Shown in pieces: positions 27,663 through 35,808 of a stretch of DNA of 64,000 nt. Under the pieces are notes generated by a model. That model saw only the letters and a list, made by a program, of their open reading frames with translations. It made no database searches and was not told the DNA's origin. The position numbers and the translations under genes are program-made. Source of the DNA: Fidelibacterota bacterium (GTDB lineage Bacteria; Fidelibacterota; UBA8477; JABMPR01); assembly GCA_021734325.1 (NCBI GenBank), contig JAIPJF010000003.1, forward strand, positions 62,001 to 126,000. The letters are read 5' to 3'. The number at the start of each line of letters is the position of its first letter. Position 1 is the stretch's first letter.

Positions 27663-28736
27663 CTACACTTCATCGAAGAACCAATCACTTAACGATTGGA
27701 TTTTCTGTTCATAGGAATTGGGATACATCAGCCAGGTCGCTGCTGAGATAGAACTTAAAAGCGAGTTGCCATCCTGGGGTGTAAAACAAAAACCTGCCAA
27801 CTCCCTACCTCCCTCTAACAGATGTAAACTTGGGGTCGAAATTACTGTTTGGTTCAGAATGCGACCAAAATGTCCATGATCTCTGCCAAAGGAAAAGACC
27901 TGGCTCGCCAATTTTTTCTCTGTGAGAGCAATAAGGGGGTTTGCGGCAAGGATATCTAACAATTCTGTCATGGTCAAGGCTTCACGCATCTTCAAATTAA
28001 AGTGGATGACATGCATGTATTGGGTATTCAGCTTCATAGCTGAAGAAAATATATTCAGATCATAACCCAGAGTTTTGAACAAATTGGCAGCATCTTTGGC
28101 GTGGTGAGTCCCGTATCGTTCAGAAGAATGAGAACCTACTTCAGGTGCGGGAATAAAATCATTGGCCTGGCTCAGGTCATTCGCGCGACGGATCATGACA
28201 AAGCGACCATCGATCAGATTTTCAGGATCACCATTATGCAACCCAATTGTCTTCACCAGGGACGAAAGATTGTGCGTATTGCACGACACGACCTGTAAAA
28301 ATTTGTCCTCACCCTGCTGAAGGGCGCTATCATTAATTCCCCGCGCGTAGGGTTTGCCAAATCCCGTTTCACTGCCCTGGGCAATAAATCCGGCTGTATT
28401 ATGGTCAAAATTATGATAATACTTGACCTTGTTTTTGTGCCCAACACCCTTTGGAGTACAATCAATCACAACAGATGCTCTGTCTATGGCTTCAATCGTG
28501 GAAAAGACTGGCTCCAGATTTAATTCCTTGAACCCTTCAAATGCCTCCGGATCTGTAACCAGACGGGCACCGCGTTTGATCAAACGGGAAACTTTTGCAT
28601 GCTCACTGGAAAGGGGTGTTCGTTTATGGAAGGTAATTTCATCAATTCCAAGATCTGATTTATAATCTGAAAGCAACCCGATTAATGGTTCACCAATGGT
28701 TCCCGTGCCTACGACATGAACAATTTTCTTTGACAT
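27663..28736 (-). CDS. Type II (archaeal-type) glyceraldehyde-3-phosphate dehydrogenase-like protein
   Basis: A 357-residue NAD(P)-dependent dehydrogenase of the archaeal GAPDH class. The N-terminal VVGTGTIGEPL Rossmann loop, VVIDCTPKGVGHKN, FIAQGSETG and above all VVSCNTHNLSSLVKTIG, holding the catalytic Cys (about 152), match that class and not the usual bacterial GAPDH. It would oxidise glyceraldehyde-3-phosphate in glycolysis or act in reverse. ATG 28736 is preferred (GGGGAG 8 nt before it) over a TTG at 28742. It follows ccmD by 12 nt. Such genes are rare in bacteria, suggesting old transfer or lineage-specific retention; a different aldehyde substrate cannot be excluded. Confidence 0.8.
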   Translation of the reverse strand: MSKKIVHVVGTGTIGEPLIGLLSDYKSDLGIDEITFHKRTPLSSEHAKVSRLIKRGARLVTDPEAFEGFKELNLEPVFSTIEAIDRASVVIDCTPKGVGHKNKVKYYHNFDHNTAGFIAQGSETGFGKPYARGINDSALQQGEDKFLQVVSCNTHNLSSLVKTIGLHNGDPENLIDGRFVMIRRANDLSQANDFIPAPEVGSHSSERYGTHHAKDAANLFKTLGYDLNIFSSAMKLNTQYMHVIHFNLKMREALTMTELLDILAANPLIALTEKKLASQVFSFGRDHGHFGRILNQTVISTPSLHLLEGGRELAGFCFTPQDGNSLLSSISAATWLMYPNSYEQKIQSLSDWFFDEV

Positions 28737-28748
28737 CCCCAACTCCCC

Positions 28749-28892
28749 TTACTTTTTCGCTTCAAGCATTTCTTTAAGCAGCGTCATGTCCTGTTCGATG
28801 CGATCCGTTTTTTTATTTATGTACCACATAAAACCAAAAATACCCAACCAGATGATCGAGTAGGCGAGAAAAAGATAGATATAGGCGTCCAT
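28749..28892 (-). CDS. ccmD: CcmD-like small membrane protein of cytochrome c maturation
   Basis: A 47-residue frame between ccmC and the GAPDH gene. It has one N-terminal membrane helix (YIYLFLAYSIIWLGIFGFMWY) followed by a short charged helix with heptad-like spacing (RIEQDMTLLKEML), which is exactly the CcmD plan. CcmD binds the CcmABC complex and is needed to release heme-loaded CcmE. The ATG at 28892 lies immediately after the ccmC stop. Assignment rests on topology, size and position, since the family is poorly conserved. Confidence 0.8.
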   Translation of the reverse strand: MDAYIYLFLAYSIIWLGIFGFMWYINKKTDRIEQDMTLLKEMLEAKK

Positions 28893-29585
28893 TTAAAGTA
28901 ACTCCATTTCCTTGAATTGTTTGTTGACCTGATCTTCCAGCACCAGCAATTGATATCTCTTTTTCATTAAAAATATGTACAAAAGGGTAAAAGTTGCTAA
29001 GGTAAACATAAATGCGATGAACATTGGCGCTGCAAGGCTTCCCTCACTGCTGGCCATTACGGCTTTGGGATGCTGGGTCTCCCACCAGCGTATTGAATAA
29101 TACACAATTGGGACATCCACGAAACCTAAGATCCCTACCACAGCCGAAAGATTGGCCCGTTTACTGCCATCCGGTAGATATCTTCGCAGCATGAGAAAAG
29201 CCACATAGATCAACCAGAGAATCAGGGAGGATGTAAGCCTGGCATCCCAGGTCCACCAAATTCCCCAGACGGGCTTCGCCCAAATCGGTCCGGTGATTAA
29301 CACCAGCGTGATAAAAAGTACACCGATCTCTGCAGAGGCAACGCTTATCAACTCATATTTGCGTTCACGTTTCCACAGGTAGGCCACACTTGCAACAAAG
29401 ACGATAAAGAAGGCCAAAAACCCTAACCATGCACTGGGGACGTGATAATAAAATATCTTTTGTGCAATTTGCTCAGAAACATTGGAGGCCTTGATTTGAG
29501 GCACCCACAGGAATACGAGATAAAGACTGACCAAAAACGCGATCAGTAATATTGTTAGCAGGATTTTATCGATTCGTGATCTCAT
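28893..29585 (-). CDS. ccmC: Heme exporter/heme-handling protein CcmC
   Basis: A six-helix inner-membrane protein of the heme-handling (HHP) family that delivers heme to CcmE. The tryptophan-rich periplasmic signature appears as VWGIWWTWDARLTSSLILW, flanked by helices, and the conserved HVPSAW and WWETQHP His segments are visible. ATG 29585 is preferred because AAAGGC stands just before it; a TTG at 29621 would add 12 residues and overlap poorly. It sits between ccmB and ccmD in the ccm operon. Confidence 0.93.
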   Translation of the reverse strand: MRSRIDKILLTILLIAFLVSLYLVFLWVPQIKASNVSEQIAQKIFYYHVPSAWLGFLAFFIVFVASVAYLWKRERKYELISVASAEIGVLFITLVLITGPIWAKPVWGIWWTWDARLTSSLILWLIYVAFLMLRRYLPDGSKRANLSAVVGILGFVDVPIVYYSIRWWETQHPKAVMASSEGSLAAPMFIAFMFTLATFTLLYIFLMKKRYQLLVLEDQVNKQFKEMELL

Positions 29586-29627
29586 GATCTTGCCTTTATG
29601 TTGGATAATCTGATTAAACAATCCATC

Positions 29628-30296
29628 CTAATCCTCCAGAATGAAATCAAACAGCATATATGCGAGCGTAAAGAATATTACATCGAAAGCAACCACCCGT
29701 ATAAGCAAGGGGTAAAAGGAAGCTGTTATTTCTCCATTGATGATCACACCGGTCAAATTTACAGACCAGATGACAATGGGCGATACCAGTGGCCAGAGCA
29801 GCAGGGACAGCAGAATCTGCTGATTCCTTGTATGGACAGAGACAGCTGACAGGATGGTCCCCAGACTGGTAAAACCAATGGTGCCGGCGAGAATAACTGG
29901 TATAAGCATAAGCATCTGGAGGGAAAGTTGAAGATCGTAAAAAATGACAAAGATCGGAAAAATAAGAATCTCGAACATCAACATGATAGAGGTGACACTG
30001 AGGAATTTGCCGATATAGATTTGTCCACCATCCACTGGCATCAGGGCCATCGATCTTAAATTTCCGTTTTCCTTTTCAATTGCGAAGGAATGGTTGAGGC
30101 CAAACATCCCAGAGAAAATAAATGCGACCCACAGCAGACCTGGAGCAATTTCGAGCATCACCAAACGTGATACTTCAAATGTAAAATTGAAGATCACAAA
30201 GATCAGTAGTGAAAATATCCACATGGCCAGAATACTTTCCTTTGACCGGAACTCCATCTGGAGATCTTTTTTCAGTATGGCAAGTGCCGCCCTCAT
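29628..30296 (-). CDS. ccmB: Heme ABC transporter permease CcmB
   Basis: A 222-residue polytopic protein with about six membrane helices. The opening LAILKKDLQMEFRSKESILAMWIFSLLIFVIF and GMFGLNHSFAIEKENGN are typical of CcmB. With CcmA and CcmC it forms the complex that uses ATP to release holo-CcmE. It overlaps ccmA by 4 nt. Confidence 0.92.
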   Translation of the reverse strand: MRAALAILKKDLQMEFRSKESILAMWIFSLLIFVIFNFTFEVSRLVMLEIAPGLLWVAFIFSGMFGLNHSFAIEKENGNLRSMALMPVDGGQIYIGKFLSVTSIMLMFEILIFPIFVIFYDLQLSLQMLMLIPVILAGTIGFTSLGTILSAVSVHTRNQQILLSLLLWPLVSPIVIWSVNLTGVIINGEITASFYPLLIRVVAFDVIFFTLAYMLFDFILED

Positions 30297-31009
30297 GCTG
30301 TTGCAACTTCCGTGTCTATGCTGAAATATTTCTTTCTAATTGCTTCTGGACTGGTGTCTTTCATGGGACCATTGTGGGTGATTTGATGCTTTTCAATGAT
30401 CACATAACGATCTGATAATTCACTGGCGATATGCAAATCGTGAGTTGTTAGGAGGATGGTCCTCCCCTGCCGTTTCTGCTCAAGCAACAGCTTGGTCAAC
30501 ATACCGATAGCGTGCTGATCCAAACCTGTGAAAGGTTCATCAAGAAGGAGCAATTGCGGTTCGTGAAGAAGGGCTCGGGCTATGGTCAGTCGCTGGGTCA
30601 TCCCTCTGGAGTAGGTATTTACCAGATCGAAACGACGATGGGTAAGTTCAACACTATGCAGCAGCGATTCGATCCTCTCCTTCATATTTGGAACCTTGTA
30701 GATCCTTGCATAATACTCAAGATTCTCTATTGCGGTCAAATTGCCATACAGGAACATTTCATGTGAGATCACGGCCAATTTGGATTTATTTACCGTATCC
30801 GATGGGTCAGAGCCAAATAGTTCGACCTTGCCGCTGCTTGGTTTTGAAATGCCGCTAATGATATTCAACAAAGTAGTTTTGCCGGCACCGTTTCTGCCCA
30901 GAATACTGACAAATTCTCCAAGTTCCACGCGCAGGGCCACCTTTCGAAGCGCAATGATTCGACCAAAATCCTTTGAAACATCCAATAAATCTAGAGCAGG
31001 TGTCGACAA
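30293..31009 (-). CDS. ccmA: ABC transporter ATP-binding protein CcmA
   Basis: A 238-residue ATPase: Walker A LGRNGAGKTTLLN, a signature YSRGMTQRLTIARALLHEP (the Gly-Met variant SRGM of LSGGQ seen in CcmA) and Walker B LLLLDEPFTGLD. It powers release of heme-loaded CcmE from CcmC. The start is TTG, 1 nt after the stop of the preceding gene. Its place between a periplasmic protein of unknown role and ccmB supports the CcmA call over a generic ABC-2 exporter. Confidence 0.9.
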   Translation of the reverse strand: MSTPALDLLDVSKDFGRIIALRKVALRVELGEFVSILGRNGAGKTTLLNIISGISKPSSGKVELFGSDPSDTVNKSKLAVISHEMFLYGNLTAIENLEYYARIYKVPNMKERIESLLHSVELTHRRFDLVNTYSRGMTQRLTIARALLHEPQLLLLDEPFTGLDQHAIGMLTKLLLEQKRQGRTILLTTHDLHIASELSDRYVIIEKHQITHNGPMKDTSPEAIRKKYFSIDTEVATA

Positions 31010-31010
31010 A

Positions 31011-32156
31011 TCACTTGATCCTATCCAGCGTTTTGTAAACCGAATATAATTGGTGAAGGACCTTGTCCTGAGCGGCCATATCTTCAGATGAGGCTTTCAT
31101 TTCAACATATTTTTTCAGAAGCACTTTTCGCTGGTTCTTGAGCATGTCAATGGATTCCTGTTTGAGATCTGCGCTTTGCTGGGTGATTGATATAAAAAGG
31201 GCAATCATAATGCTCATGATGAGCACACCTGAGATGAATAATTCCGTACTCACAGGCAGTCTATTCTCAATAACGATACCACCACTTTCCTGACCAGATT
31301 GTGCCTGGGCCTGAGTCTCAGAGATTCCTTCTCCTGATATCTCGAAGTTCATCATCGACCCGCTTTTCACGTGTTCAAGGGCATAGGTCATCCAGCCATT
31401 TTCTTCGCTTTCCTTGACAAGACCATCGATTTTAATATTCAAGGATGTAGGCATGGTGTAAACATGGAAATGATCAATATCGAAAAACATTTCCTCAGAC
31501 AGCATTGTGCCGCTTGAATGATAGGGCACAAAATACGCCATATCTATTTCAGAGATTCCTGGTTTGACAGGATTTGGGAGCATCTGACCCTTGTCAGTGT
31601 CAATAGGCGCGGTCTTCAGCGGCATACTACCACTCTTGAAGGTCAGGGTCTCTAATTGTGTAATATCCTCGGGAATGTGAACCGGAACAACTCCAGGGGA
31701 CGCCATATAGGTCACTGGTGGATCGGACTGGTTTTCAATGATCAATCGCTTCTGTATGTAGAGCTGATCTCCTGAGGCGAATACTGCAAAATACGGGATG
31801 CTGATTTTAAGCTCAGATACCTGTTCACTCCGCTGGTATACGGTAACCGTTTTTTCCCAGGCATTGACGTCCAGAGTGGGAACAAATGATTCAGTATAGC
31901 TCACACCATCGTACTGCACCTGTATCAGGTATCTGGTTTGCCCACCAGCTTCAACATCTGAAAAGGTTATGGTTCCATCCACGTTTGTTTTTGATGAAAC
32001 AGGTGTCATTCCCGTTGTTAAATCCATCAAGGTAATATTATCAGCATGACCGGTTGATTTGGTTGTCCCATTAACGATGTTTACCCTCAGATCCCCTGCA
32101 ATCAGGACACTGGTCAGCATGGAGATGAGGCTGATTATCAAGATCGATTTTTTCAT
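31011..32156 (-). CDS. Membrane-anchored periplasmic protein of unknown function in the ccm operon
   Basis: A 381-residue protein from ATG 32156 (GGGAGG upstream, ATGA overlap with the preceding stop). It has a signal peptide (MKKSILIISLISMLTSVLIAG), a carboxypeptidase-regulatory-like beta domain (about 22-105), a second beta-rich region, a Gln/Ser/Gly linker (about 280-300), one membrane helix (LFISGVLIMSIMIALFISI) and a charged cytoplasmic helical tail. Nothing in it resembles CcmG, CcmH or a thioredoxin fold: there is no CxxC. Its strict placement between the zinc-ribbon gene and ccmA suggests a role in cytochrome c maturation. I do not recognise the family. Confidence 0.65.
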   Translation of the reverse strand: MKKSILIISLISMLTSVLIAGDLRVNIVNGTTKSTGHADNITLMDLTTGMTPVSSKTNVDGTITFSDVEAGGQTRYLIQVQYDGVSYTESFVPTLDVNAWEKTVTVYQRSEQVSELKISIPYFAVFASGDQLYIQKRLIIENQSDPPVTYMASPGVVPVHIPEDITQLETLTFKSGSMPLKTAPIDTDKGQMLPNPVKPGISEIDMAYFVPYHSSGTMLSEEMFFDIDHFHVYTMPTSLNIKIDGLVKESEENGWMTYALEHVKSGSMMNFEISGEGISETQAQAQSGQESGGIVIENRLPVSTELFISGVLIMSIMIALFISITQQSADLKQESIDMLKNQRKVLLKKYVEMKASSEDMAAQDKVLHQLYSVYKTLDRIK

Positions 32157-32569
32157 GATAAAGCCTCCCCGCATTTCATGCAGAATTTAGCCTCGACTAA
32201 ATTTTTCGTTCCACATTTATGGCATTCATGCTTTCCGCTTTTTTTGACCTTCTTTTTGGGATCTAGGTGTTCAATGTCTTTCTGGATGCGATTCATCAAT
32301 TCTGAAGATTTTTTCTCCTCCAGGATCTGAATCACCCGCCCAGCCTCGTTCATAAATGATTTTCGGATGGAGGTAAAATCAGATTCACTCAGACGTCCCA
32401 TGGCGTAGTCAAATTCAAGGTCTGCAATATTACCATAGACTCTTTGCTTCTTATCTTCAAGCTCTTCAAATTCCATATGCAGAGAGACCCAGGAATGATC
32501 TTTTTTAAAGAGCGGTACTGCAGCCCAGACGAGAAATGCCATTCCCGGTAAATATGCAAGAAAACTCAT
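32153..32569 (-). CDS. CcmI-like N-terminus fused to a zinc ribbon
   Basis: A 138-residue protein. One N-terminal membrane helix (MSFLAYLPGMAFLVWAAVPLF) leads into a charged helical segment in which ELEDKKQRVYGNIADLEFDYAMGRLSESDF resembles the short CycH/CcmI N-terminal region. The C-terminus is a double-CxxC zinc ribbon (CHKCGTKNLVEAKFCMKCG). It lacks the TPR repeats of CcmI. It overlaps both ccmF and the next gene by 4 nt. A regulatory or scaffold role in the Ccm complex is a guess from context. Confidence 0.65.
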   Translation of the reverse strand: MSFLAYLPGMAFLVWAAVPLFKKDHSWVSLHMEFEELEDKKQRVYGNIADLEFDYAMGRLSESDFTSIRKSFMNEAGRVIQILEEKKSSELMNRIQKDIEHLDPKKKVKKSGKHECHKCGTKNLVEAKFCMKCGEALS

Positions 32570-34551
32570 GCATCCCTCCCAATCTTTGATTCGCGCAGAT
32601 TCGGAATTAGTGCGAAAATAGTTCCAAAGAGAAGAACCAATGCTCCAATCCAGACAAACTTGACGAATGGATTCCGGTACACCTGCACAATCACACGCTG
32701 ACCATCATTGCTCATACCCGATAAAACGACGTAAATATCTTCACGAATGGTTGAATGAATATCCACCTCTGTTGATGGCTGCTCGGATGCAAAATAATAA
32801 CGCTTCTCAGGGTTTAAGTATGTGACAATTTTACCATTCCTACTCATCTCCAGCTCAAGTGACTGTGATGAGTAATTTTCGTTTTGATCCTCAACAATTT
32901 TAAGGGCAGTAAACGTGTAAGGACCTAACTGGAATGCGTCACCTTCATCAACCTCAGCCCTTGTTTCAGAATTAAATGCGTTTCCTGTGAAACCGATAAA
33001 GAGAAGTACAATAGCCGCATGGATGATGTAGCCACCATATCTTCGCGTGTTTTTTCGTGAAAGCATATAGACAGCTTTCAGAATATTTTCACCTGAATTC
33101 TTTTTCCTGACGGCTGCACCTTTTATGAATTCCACAACGATGGTCCACATCACAAAAAAGGAGATGGCGAATGAGCCCAATGCCCACCCATCATTAATCC
33201 CGAATGCAATGAGTGCTGCGACAAGGACAACTGAGCCGAGAATCGGCCAGCCAAAGCTTCGCTTCATTGTTTCCACTGACGTATGACGCCAGGCCAGCAG
33301 CGGACCGACACCGGTTAAAAGTAGCAGTGCCAGACCAATTGGGATCATGATGTTATTGAACCAGGGAGGTCCGACCGTTATCTGGTCCCCAGTAAACAAT
33401 TCACTGATTACTGGAAATAGGGTGCCCCAGAGGACAGCGATGGTTGCTAATAGAAAGAGCAGATTGTTAAACAGAAATCCACTTTCCCTTGATACAAGCG
33501 ATTGCATTTCCTCATCAGGCTTGAGGTCTTTACGCCGGTAAAGCAGAAGACCGACACTCGCGATGGTTGCAAGACTGATGAAAACGGCAAAAGCCGGCCC
33601 CAGACCTGAGTTCGCAAACGCATGCACAGAACTTACGATCCCGCTACGAGTTAAAAATGTTCCAAAAACAGATAAAAGATAGGTCGCAATCACGAGGGAC
33701 ATATTCCAGGTCTTCAACATCCCCTTTCGTTCCTGTATCATGACAGAATGGAGATATGCTGTGGCCGTTAACCAGGGCAGTAACGAGGCATTCTCGACAG
33801 GATCCCAGGCCCAATATCCACCCCAACCGAGTTCTACGTAGGCCCATTTCCCGCCCAGAATGATACCTATACCAAGGAATCCCCAGGTTGTTAAAGCCCA
33901 ACGTCTGGTAGTATGTATCCATCCCGCTCCAAGTTTGCCAGTGATTAATGCGGCAATGGCAAAGGCAAATGGAACAACAGATCCCACATAGCCTATAAAC
34001 AGAATAGGTGGATGGATGATCATTGCTGGATGTTGCAGTAAGGGATTCAGACCACGACCATCCGGAACCGCAAATTCCTGTAATCGGTTACCCAAATCCT
34101 GATAGAGAGTATCGAAAGGATTCGCGATAAACACATTCAAAATTGAGAAAAATACCGTCGTTCCTGCCATAACGAATAGCACGTAGGGCATCAGATCGTT
34201 GTTCTTCCTGCGATTCTGGAAGGCAACTATTGCAGTAAAAATAGTGATGATCCACGTCCAAAGCAGCAGTGAGCCGTTGTGACCCGCCCATAAAGCAACG
34301 ATCTTGTAAAAAAGTGGCAGTGCCCGGTTGGTATTACTAGCAACATATTCGATTGAAAAATCACTGGTGACAAGGAGATAAATCAATGCCAGGACCGATA
34401 GAGTAGTCACTCCAAATATGCCGTATGCACCTCTTCGAGCTGCTACGAGGAGGCCCTGACGTTTTGTCATACCAGATGCCAGTGAAGTAAGTGCTGTGAA
34501 TACACTTAGTGGAAAAAGAAAGTATAAAAGGATATTTCCAAGATCAGCCAT
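32566..34551 (-). CDS. ccmF: Cytochrome c heme lyase subunit CcmF
   Basis: A 661-residue polytopic inner-membrane protein of the HHP family that ligates heme to apocytochrome c. The tryptophan-rich WGGYWAWDPVENASLLPWL motif lies at about 240-258, preceded by HNGSLLLW and HPAMIIHPPILFIGYVG with conserved histidines. A large C-terminal periplasmic domain (about 510-640) precedes the last helix. Length is normal for CcmF. It lies between ccmE and the zinc-ribbon gene. Confidence 0.95.
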   Translation of the reverse strand: MADLGNILLYFLFPLSVFTALTSLASGMTKRQGLLVAARRGAYGIFGVTTLSVLALIYLLVTSDFSIEYVASNTNRALPLFYKIVALWAGHNGSLLLWTWIITIFTAIVAFQNRRKNNDLMPYVLFVMAGTTVFFSILNVFIANPFDTLYQDLGNRLQEFAVPDGRGLNPLLQHPAMIIHPPILFIGYVGSVVPFAFAIAALITGKLGAGWIHTTRRWALTTWGFLGIGIILGGKWAYVELGWGGYWAWDPVENASLLPWLTATAYLHSVMIQERKGMLKTWNMSLVIATYLLSVFGTFLTRSGIVSSVHAFANSGLGPAFAVFISLATIASVGLLLYRRKDLKPDEEMQSLVSRESGFLFNNLLFLLATIAVLWGTLFPVISELFTGDQITVGPPWFNNIMIPIGLALLLLTGVGPLLAWRHTSVETMKRSFGWPILGSVVLVAALIAFGINDGWALGSFAISFFVMWTIVVEFIKGAAVRKKNSGENILKAVYMLSRKNTRRYGGYIIHAAIVLLFIGFTGNAFNSETRAEVDEGDAFQLGPYTFTALKIVEDQNENYSSQSLELEMSRNGKIVTYLNPEKRYYFASEQPSTEVDIHSTIREDIYVVLSGMSNDGQRVIVQVYRNPFVKFVWIGALVLLFGTIFALIPNLRESKIGRDA

Positions 34552-34577
34552 AATCTATTTTTTCTCTATATTTGTAT

Positions 34578-34988
34578 TTATTTTGATGAATAGTCTGCTT
34601 CATATTTTGAAGCACACTTTGCCTGTATTCGCTCAGCATTGAAAACACCATTCTCGACCAGCTTGCCCGAGACAATCACTTCTGCATCCATTTCATTATT
34701 GAATGTATCAGGGATGGGGTCCTTTCCAATGTAGTGAATCTGTAACTCAGAATTGCCCTCAGTGATAACGAAATCCAAATCCATGTTGTTCCGGACGATA
34801 CTGCCTTTCTTTAAACTTCCGTTTACCTTCAAGTTTAAAGAATTGGCTCTACTTCCCAGGAGTTGGACCTCACTCACCGATTTTGAATAGGACATACTTG
34901 TGTCCTCTTTCATGCCTTGAATGGCCAGCACAACAACAGCCAGAACAATAACGACTATTCCAATTGTGAATCTTATTTTCTTATTCAA
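34578..34988 (-). CDS. ccmE: Cytochrome c maturation protein CcmE, CxxxY variant
   Basis: A 136-residue heme chaperone: one N-terminal helix (FTIGIVVIVLAVVVLAI) anchors an OB-fold periplasmic domain with LNLKVNGSLKKGSIVR, DLDFVITEG and VIVSGKLVENGVFNAERIQAKC. The heme-binding site, usually HxxxY in AKHDENY, here reads AKCASKY, a cysteine form (CxxxY). That form is known from Desulfovibrio and some archaea. The start is TTG with AGGAG upstream. It is the first ccm gene in transcription order. Confidence 0.92.
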   Translation of the reverse strand: MNKKIRFTIGIVVIVLAVVVLAIQGMKEDTSMSYSKSVSEVQLLGSRANSLNLKVNGSLKKGSIVRNNMDLDFVITEGNSELQIHYIGKDPIPDTFNNEMDAEVIVSGKLVENGVFNAERIQAKCASKYEADYSSK

Positions 34989-35007
34989 GTATCTATACTC
35001 CTGCTCA

Positions 35008-35799
35008 TTATTTTAAAAAACTCATCACACGATCTCTCAAGCTTAATGGTGGAGGATCGAGATTAACCGGATAAACCTGTATATTATCGCCAGCAAGAAC
35101 TTTTGCCGGATTAATTTTTAATAATAAATCTGCATATTCAATGCTGTATCTCTCTGATAGCCAGTCATATCCCGCTTTTGAATAAAGTGGTCGTTGATGA
35201 ATGCCATGACTGTCACTTCCTGCAATATGAATGGCATCTCTTTCGATGAGCAATTTGGAAAGTTTCTCCGCACTGGGTCCCAACTTGCCCAGGAATGAAC
35301 CGATATCAACCTGGAAAGGGCAACCCATATTAAGCAGTTCTTCCATACTTCCCGGGTCATTTTGCCAAGGTTTGATACGCTCAGGATGGGCAATAATAGG
35401 TGTAAACCCCTTGACCGTGATTTCGTAAATGATTCGGGTCAGATTTTTTGGAACGATTTGAAAGGGAAATTCCAATAAAACGTACTTGCCACCCAGAATG
35501 ACCTTTAGCTCATCCAGGATTACAGGCATCAACTCTTGATAACGCACTTCAGCAGCAACAACGATTTTGATGGGTAAGCTGTGTTTTTCTACAAGTCCAA
35601 AGAGCAGATCGCTGGCATGATCGATCTTTTTTTTCCACTCTCCGGTACCATTCACAATATCAGCTTCATAGAGATGGGGAGTCAGTACAATTTGCTCCAC
35701 TCCTTGACCCACTGCTTCCTGTAGCATGGCAAAGGCCGTTTCAAGATCCTGGGCGCCATCATCTACAGCCGGCAATATGTGATTGTGAATATCAATCAT
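35008..35799 (-). CDS. CpsB/CapC-type (YwqE) tyrosine-protein phosphatase, PHP fold
   Basis: A 263-residue metal-dependent phosphatase. The metal ligands are visible as MIDIHNHILPAVDDG (HxH near residue 4), LTPHLY, EFPFQ, HPERI and SDSHG. Members dephosphorylate BY-kinases that control capsule or exopolysaccharide assembly. No tyrosine kinase or capsule cluster is in the window, so the partner must be elsewhere; the SLBB protein at 15.4 kb is the only local export-related gene. Confidence 0.88.
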   Translation of the reverse strand: MIDIHNHILPAVDDGAQDLETAFAMLQEAVGQGVEQIVLTPHLYEADIVNGTGEWKKKIDHASDLLFGLVEKHSLPIKIVVAAEVRYQELMPVILDELKVILGGKYVLLEFPFQIVPKNLTRIIYEITVKGFTPIIAHPERIKPWQNDPGSMEELLNMGCPFQVDIGSFLGKLGPSAEKLSKLLIERDAIHIAGSDSHGIHQRPLYSKAGYDWLSERYSIEYADLLLKINPAKVLAGDNIQVYPVNLDPPPLSLRDRVMSFLK

Positions 35800-35808
35800 T
35801 GCAACATC

